Positions 7,239 to 9,084 of a stretch of 9,084 nt of DNA are shown one piece after another. The number at the start of each line of letters is the position of its first letter. Within the stretch, counting starts at the first letter, position 1. A program made the translations under genes and the position numbers. The notes beneath the pieces are model-generated. The model searched no databases and was not told the origin of the DNA. It worked only from the letters and a program-made list of their open reading frames with translations. The stretch covers positions 1 to 9,084 of the forward strand of contig DHGT01000103.1 of assembly GCA_002402905.1 (NCBI GenBank). The letters are read 5' to 3'. The DNA is from Desulfatitalea sp. UBA4791 (lineage in GTDB: Bacteria; Desulfobacterota; Desulfobacteria; Desulfobacterales; Desulfosarcinaceae).

Positions 7239-8372
7239 TTATGATCGCTTCAGCTTCTCGATCAGAAACTCAAGAGGCATTGCTGGTGCTATTTTCAGTA
7301 GCTTTATAACAATCATTTCAAGGTTGAACTTTGTTTGTGGGGTTGATTTAATTGAAAATTCGGCCTGTAAAAGAAAATCTGCTATCTGTATCAAATGTAG
7401 AACATCTATCTCCCCTACCAACAATTTCATCTGTTCGATTTCAAGCTTCGATAAGTCAATCTTTCTAATGGGTTCGGTCCCTAATTTAACTAAAACCAAC
7501 TGATGGAAATAAACTAGCAGATCGCTATAAAATCTTTGAATTTCAAAACCGGCACGCCATATCTCATGAATCAGCTCGAGTGCGGTGTGAACATCACGCG
7601 CCAAAATAGCAGCAGACATATCAAATAAAAATCGCGTATCTATCAATCCCAAAAACTCAGAGACATCTGCCAGGCTTACTTGACTCTGGGAAAAGGAAAG
7701 TACATGCTCAAGCAGGCCCAAGGCATCACGAATACTTCCTTCGGCCTCTCGGGCTATCAAGGATAGGCTTTGTTTATCTATGCCAATCTGCTCCTTGTTA
7801 CAAACATATTTCATGTGCGCCATAAGCCCCACTGCGTTGATTCTGCGGAAATCATGACGTTGACACCGAGACAGAATGGTCGCGGGGAGATCCCGCCATT
7901 CGGTTGTGGCGAAAATAAAGATCACATGGGATGGAGGCTCTTCGATGATTTTAAGCAACGCATTGAATGCTTCTGGGGTAAGCATGTGAGCCTCATCAAT
8001 AATGTAGATTTTGTAGCGGCTATTAATCGGCAAATATTTTAAATCATCTCGCAATTCTCGAACTTGGTTCACACGGTTGCTGGAGGCACCGTCGATCTCA
8101 TACACATCAGTGGCAGAACCCGAGGTGATTTCCAAACACGATTGGCATACCTGGCAGGGAGATACAGTCGGCCCCCTGCTGCAATTCAGAGCCTTAGCCA
8201 GAATCCGGGCCATGCTTGTTTTTCCAGTTCCGCGAGACCCAGCAAATATCAATGCATGGGGAATCCGTTTATGAATAATGGCCCTGCATAGCACACGGGT
8301 AACATGATCCTGCTGGACCACATCCTCGAATCGCTGAGGCCGATATTTTCGAGCAAGGACGAAATAACTCAA
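7239..8372 (-). CDS. dnaX: Short DnaX-like clamp-loader ATPase (DNA polymerase III gamma/tau paralogue)
   Basis: This 377-residue protein matches domains I-III of DnaX: N-terminus MSYFVLARKYRPQRF, Walker A GSRGTGKT (45-52, K51), zinc cysteines C64, C73, C76 and C79, Walker B IIDEAHML (124-131), sensor 1 ATT (155-157), arginine-finger SRC box (168-170) and sensor 2 GSIRDAL (212-218). It stops at the end of domain III, so the tau domains that contact DnaB and the polymerase are missing; typical chromosomal DnaX is much longer. It should be ATPase-competent and clamp-loader-like. Changes from the usual chromosomal forms are visible: DEAHML for DEVHML, IEEPP for LEEPP, TTEWRDLP for TTEPHKIP. These and its AT-richer DNA suggest an acquired paralogue rather than the housekeeping copy. 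The start is TTG (8372-8370): in-frame stops lie just upstream, no Shine-Dalgarno site is visible, and the conserved N-terminus fits exactly. It may rely on coupling to the gene ending 31 bases before it. Confidence 0.88.
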   Translation of the reverse strand: MSYFVLARKYRPQRFEDVVQQDHVTRVLCRAIIHKRIPHALIFAGSRGTGKTSMARILAKALNCSRGPTVSPCQVCQSCLEITSGSATDVYEIDGASSNRVNQVRELRDDLKYLPINSRYKIYIIDEAHMLTPEAFNALLKIIEEPPSHVIFIFATTEWRDLPATILSRCQRHDFRRINAVGLMAHMKYVCNKEQIGIDKQSLSLIAREAEGSIRDALGLLEHVLSFSQSQVSLADVSEFLGLIDTRFLFDMSAAILARDVHTALELIHEIWRAGFEIQRFYSDLLVYFHQLVLVKLGTEPIRKIDLSKLEIEQMKLLVGEIDVLHLIQIADFLLQAEFSIKSTPQTKFNLEMIVIKLLKIAPAMPLEFLIEKLKRS

Positions 8373-8403
8373 ATCAAATTAAGTTTAAAAATTCATAGGA
8401 TTC

Positions 8404-8961
8404 TTAATCAAGCTGAATCTCGTTGAAGGCCCCTGCTTTCTGTAATCCTGAAAGAAATTCAGCGTTATCTATGACACGGTTATTGATTCGGTTGTTCGAA
8501 AGTCCCAAAATCAATTCCTCATCGGGCAGATAGTTATTGTCTGGAAAATCCGTGACAATTTGACTTAAGAATTCTGGAGAATATCCATGAAACTCAGCAG
8601 TGATATCCAAAAGGGCACCATTGGCATCGATATTTAAGTGGAAAAGACCGCTTCTGCATAAATAAATCAAATCTCCTTCTTCGAAACAATCAGAACCTTG
8701 GGGATGTCGGAAACGCAAGTAACTGCTTGTCACCCCACAGTCACTTTCTATGATATCGTATTGAGATAATTTTGATTTTACTTCATCCAACGACAGCGTC
8801 TTATGACCGCGTTGTTTCGACAATAGAGGATAATCAGCAGGCACATGTACCGGCTGCCCCCTTTCAATTCCATCAAACACCATGTGAAAAATTATAGAAA
8901 TAACGTCGAGAATTACGGCAGGTTGGCTAATATTATTCACTAGATATGGGTTGTTTTTCAT
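8404..8961 (-). CDS. Unrecognised 185-residue protein upstream of the DnaX paralogue
   Basis: I do not recognise this family. The product is 185 residues, apparently soluble, with no signal peptide or membrane segment. The N-terminal third is hydrophobic-helical (PAVILDVISIIFHMVFDGI). The middle looks strand-rich, with EEGDLIYLCRSGLFHLNIDANG (split at about residues 94-115), and the C-terminal third is acidic and rich in asparagine. Only two cysteines (C75, C92 region and C102 nearby) are seen, with no clear metal motif or catalytic signature. The ATG at 8961 is supported by AAGGGA at 8976-8971 with nine-base spacing. It ends 31 bases before the DnaX-like gene on the same strand and shares its lower GC content, so the two are probably one operon. 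Judging by its frame, codon-like composition and start signal it is a real gene, but its function is unknown. Confidence 0.7.
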   Translation of the reverse strand: MKNNPYLVNNISQPAVILDVISIIFHMVFDGIERGQPVHVPADYPLLSKQRGHKTLSLDEVKSKLSQYDIIESDCGVTSSYLRFRHPQGSDCFEEGDLIYLCRSGLFHLNIDANGALLDITAEFHGYSPEFLSQIVTDFPDNNYLPDEELILGLSNNRINNRVIDNAEFLSGLQKAGAFNEIQLD

Positions 8962-9084
8962 CGTGCTATTTCCCTTGCCCCACTGAACAATTCTCCTCGC
9001 AAATGGCCTTGCTGCGTGTTATCAGCGCGATTGTCATACCTTAATAAGTAAAAAAGCCCCCTTAAAATCACCTTCGGCTTACAT
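8962..9084 (-). promoter_or_regulatory. Leader/upstream region of the minus-strand pair
   Basis: No complete gene is seen. Read on the minus strand, AAGCC (9080-9076) can pair with GGCTT (9058-9054), followed by four more T residues. This is a weak terminator-like element with a 17-base loop, possibly ending a gene outside the window. A promoter for the 185-residue gene would then lie between about 9050 and 8980, where TTTACTTATTAAGG is AT-rich, but no convincing -35/-10 pair can be named. An open frame also runs in from the right edge (9083 to a TGA at 8960-8958), overlapping the next ATG as ATGA; only one of these readings is likely to be true. Confidence 0.25.

Noticed and set aside
7189..7503. 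Plus-strand open frame of 104 codons over the end of the DnaX-like gene
   Set aside because: It overlaps the conserved minus-strand DnaX coding region and shows no family resemblance or start signal.
8962..9084. Integron attC site or other recombination site near the right edge
   Set aside because: No core-site pair of the GTTRRRY/RYYYAAC type with intervening symmetry could be found; only a weak hairpin with a T-run is present.

Overview
The window reads as a GC-rich bacterial chromosome segment with a lower-GC block at its right end. The gene content fits an anaerobic, fatty-acid- or aromatic-acid-using Desulfobacterota (sulfate-reducer-like) organism. The content is an ACSM-type acyl-CoA synthetase paired with a two-subunit sodium:solute symporter, a NarL-type two-component system, a GAF/HD-GYP protein and a DnaX whose N-terminus resembles that lineage. 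The taxonomic guess is inference from remembered family sequences, not a search.

Layout, left to right. (1) Positions 3-158 are the last 51 residues of a histidine kinase of the NarX/DegS (HisKA_3) type, followed by its NarL/LuxR-family response regulator (190-870). (2) After an AT-rich intergenic stretch with an imperfect inverted repeat (989-1018) comes a plus-strand unit: ACSM-like acyl-CoA synthetase (1095-2732), a 94-residue two-helix membrane protein (2838-3122) and a 545-residue SSS-family symporter (3133-4770). A strong rho-independent terminator lies at 4851-4887. The simplest reading is uptake of a carboxylic acid, its activation to a CoA thioester, and control by the adjacent two-component system. 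(3) A second plus-strand pair follows: a five-helix Yip1-like membrane protein (4933-5481) and a GAF-GAF-HD-GYP protein (5518-7137), predicted to hydrolyse cyclic di-GMP.

(4) At about 7185 base composition drops sharply and coding switches to the minus strand. This block holds an unrecognised 185-residue protein (8961-8404) followed 31 bases downstream by a short, tau-less DnaX-like clamp-loader ATPase (8372-7239). The ATPase has a TTG start, no visible Shine-Dalgarno site and all main ATPase motifs intact. This pair looks acquired and is the least explained part of the window. It is the best place to look for something new, although nothing in the sequence proves a specific function.
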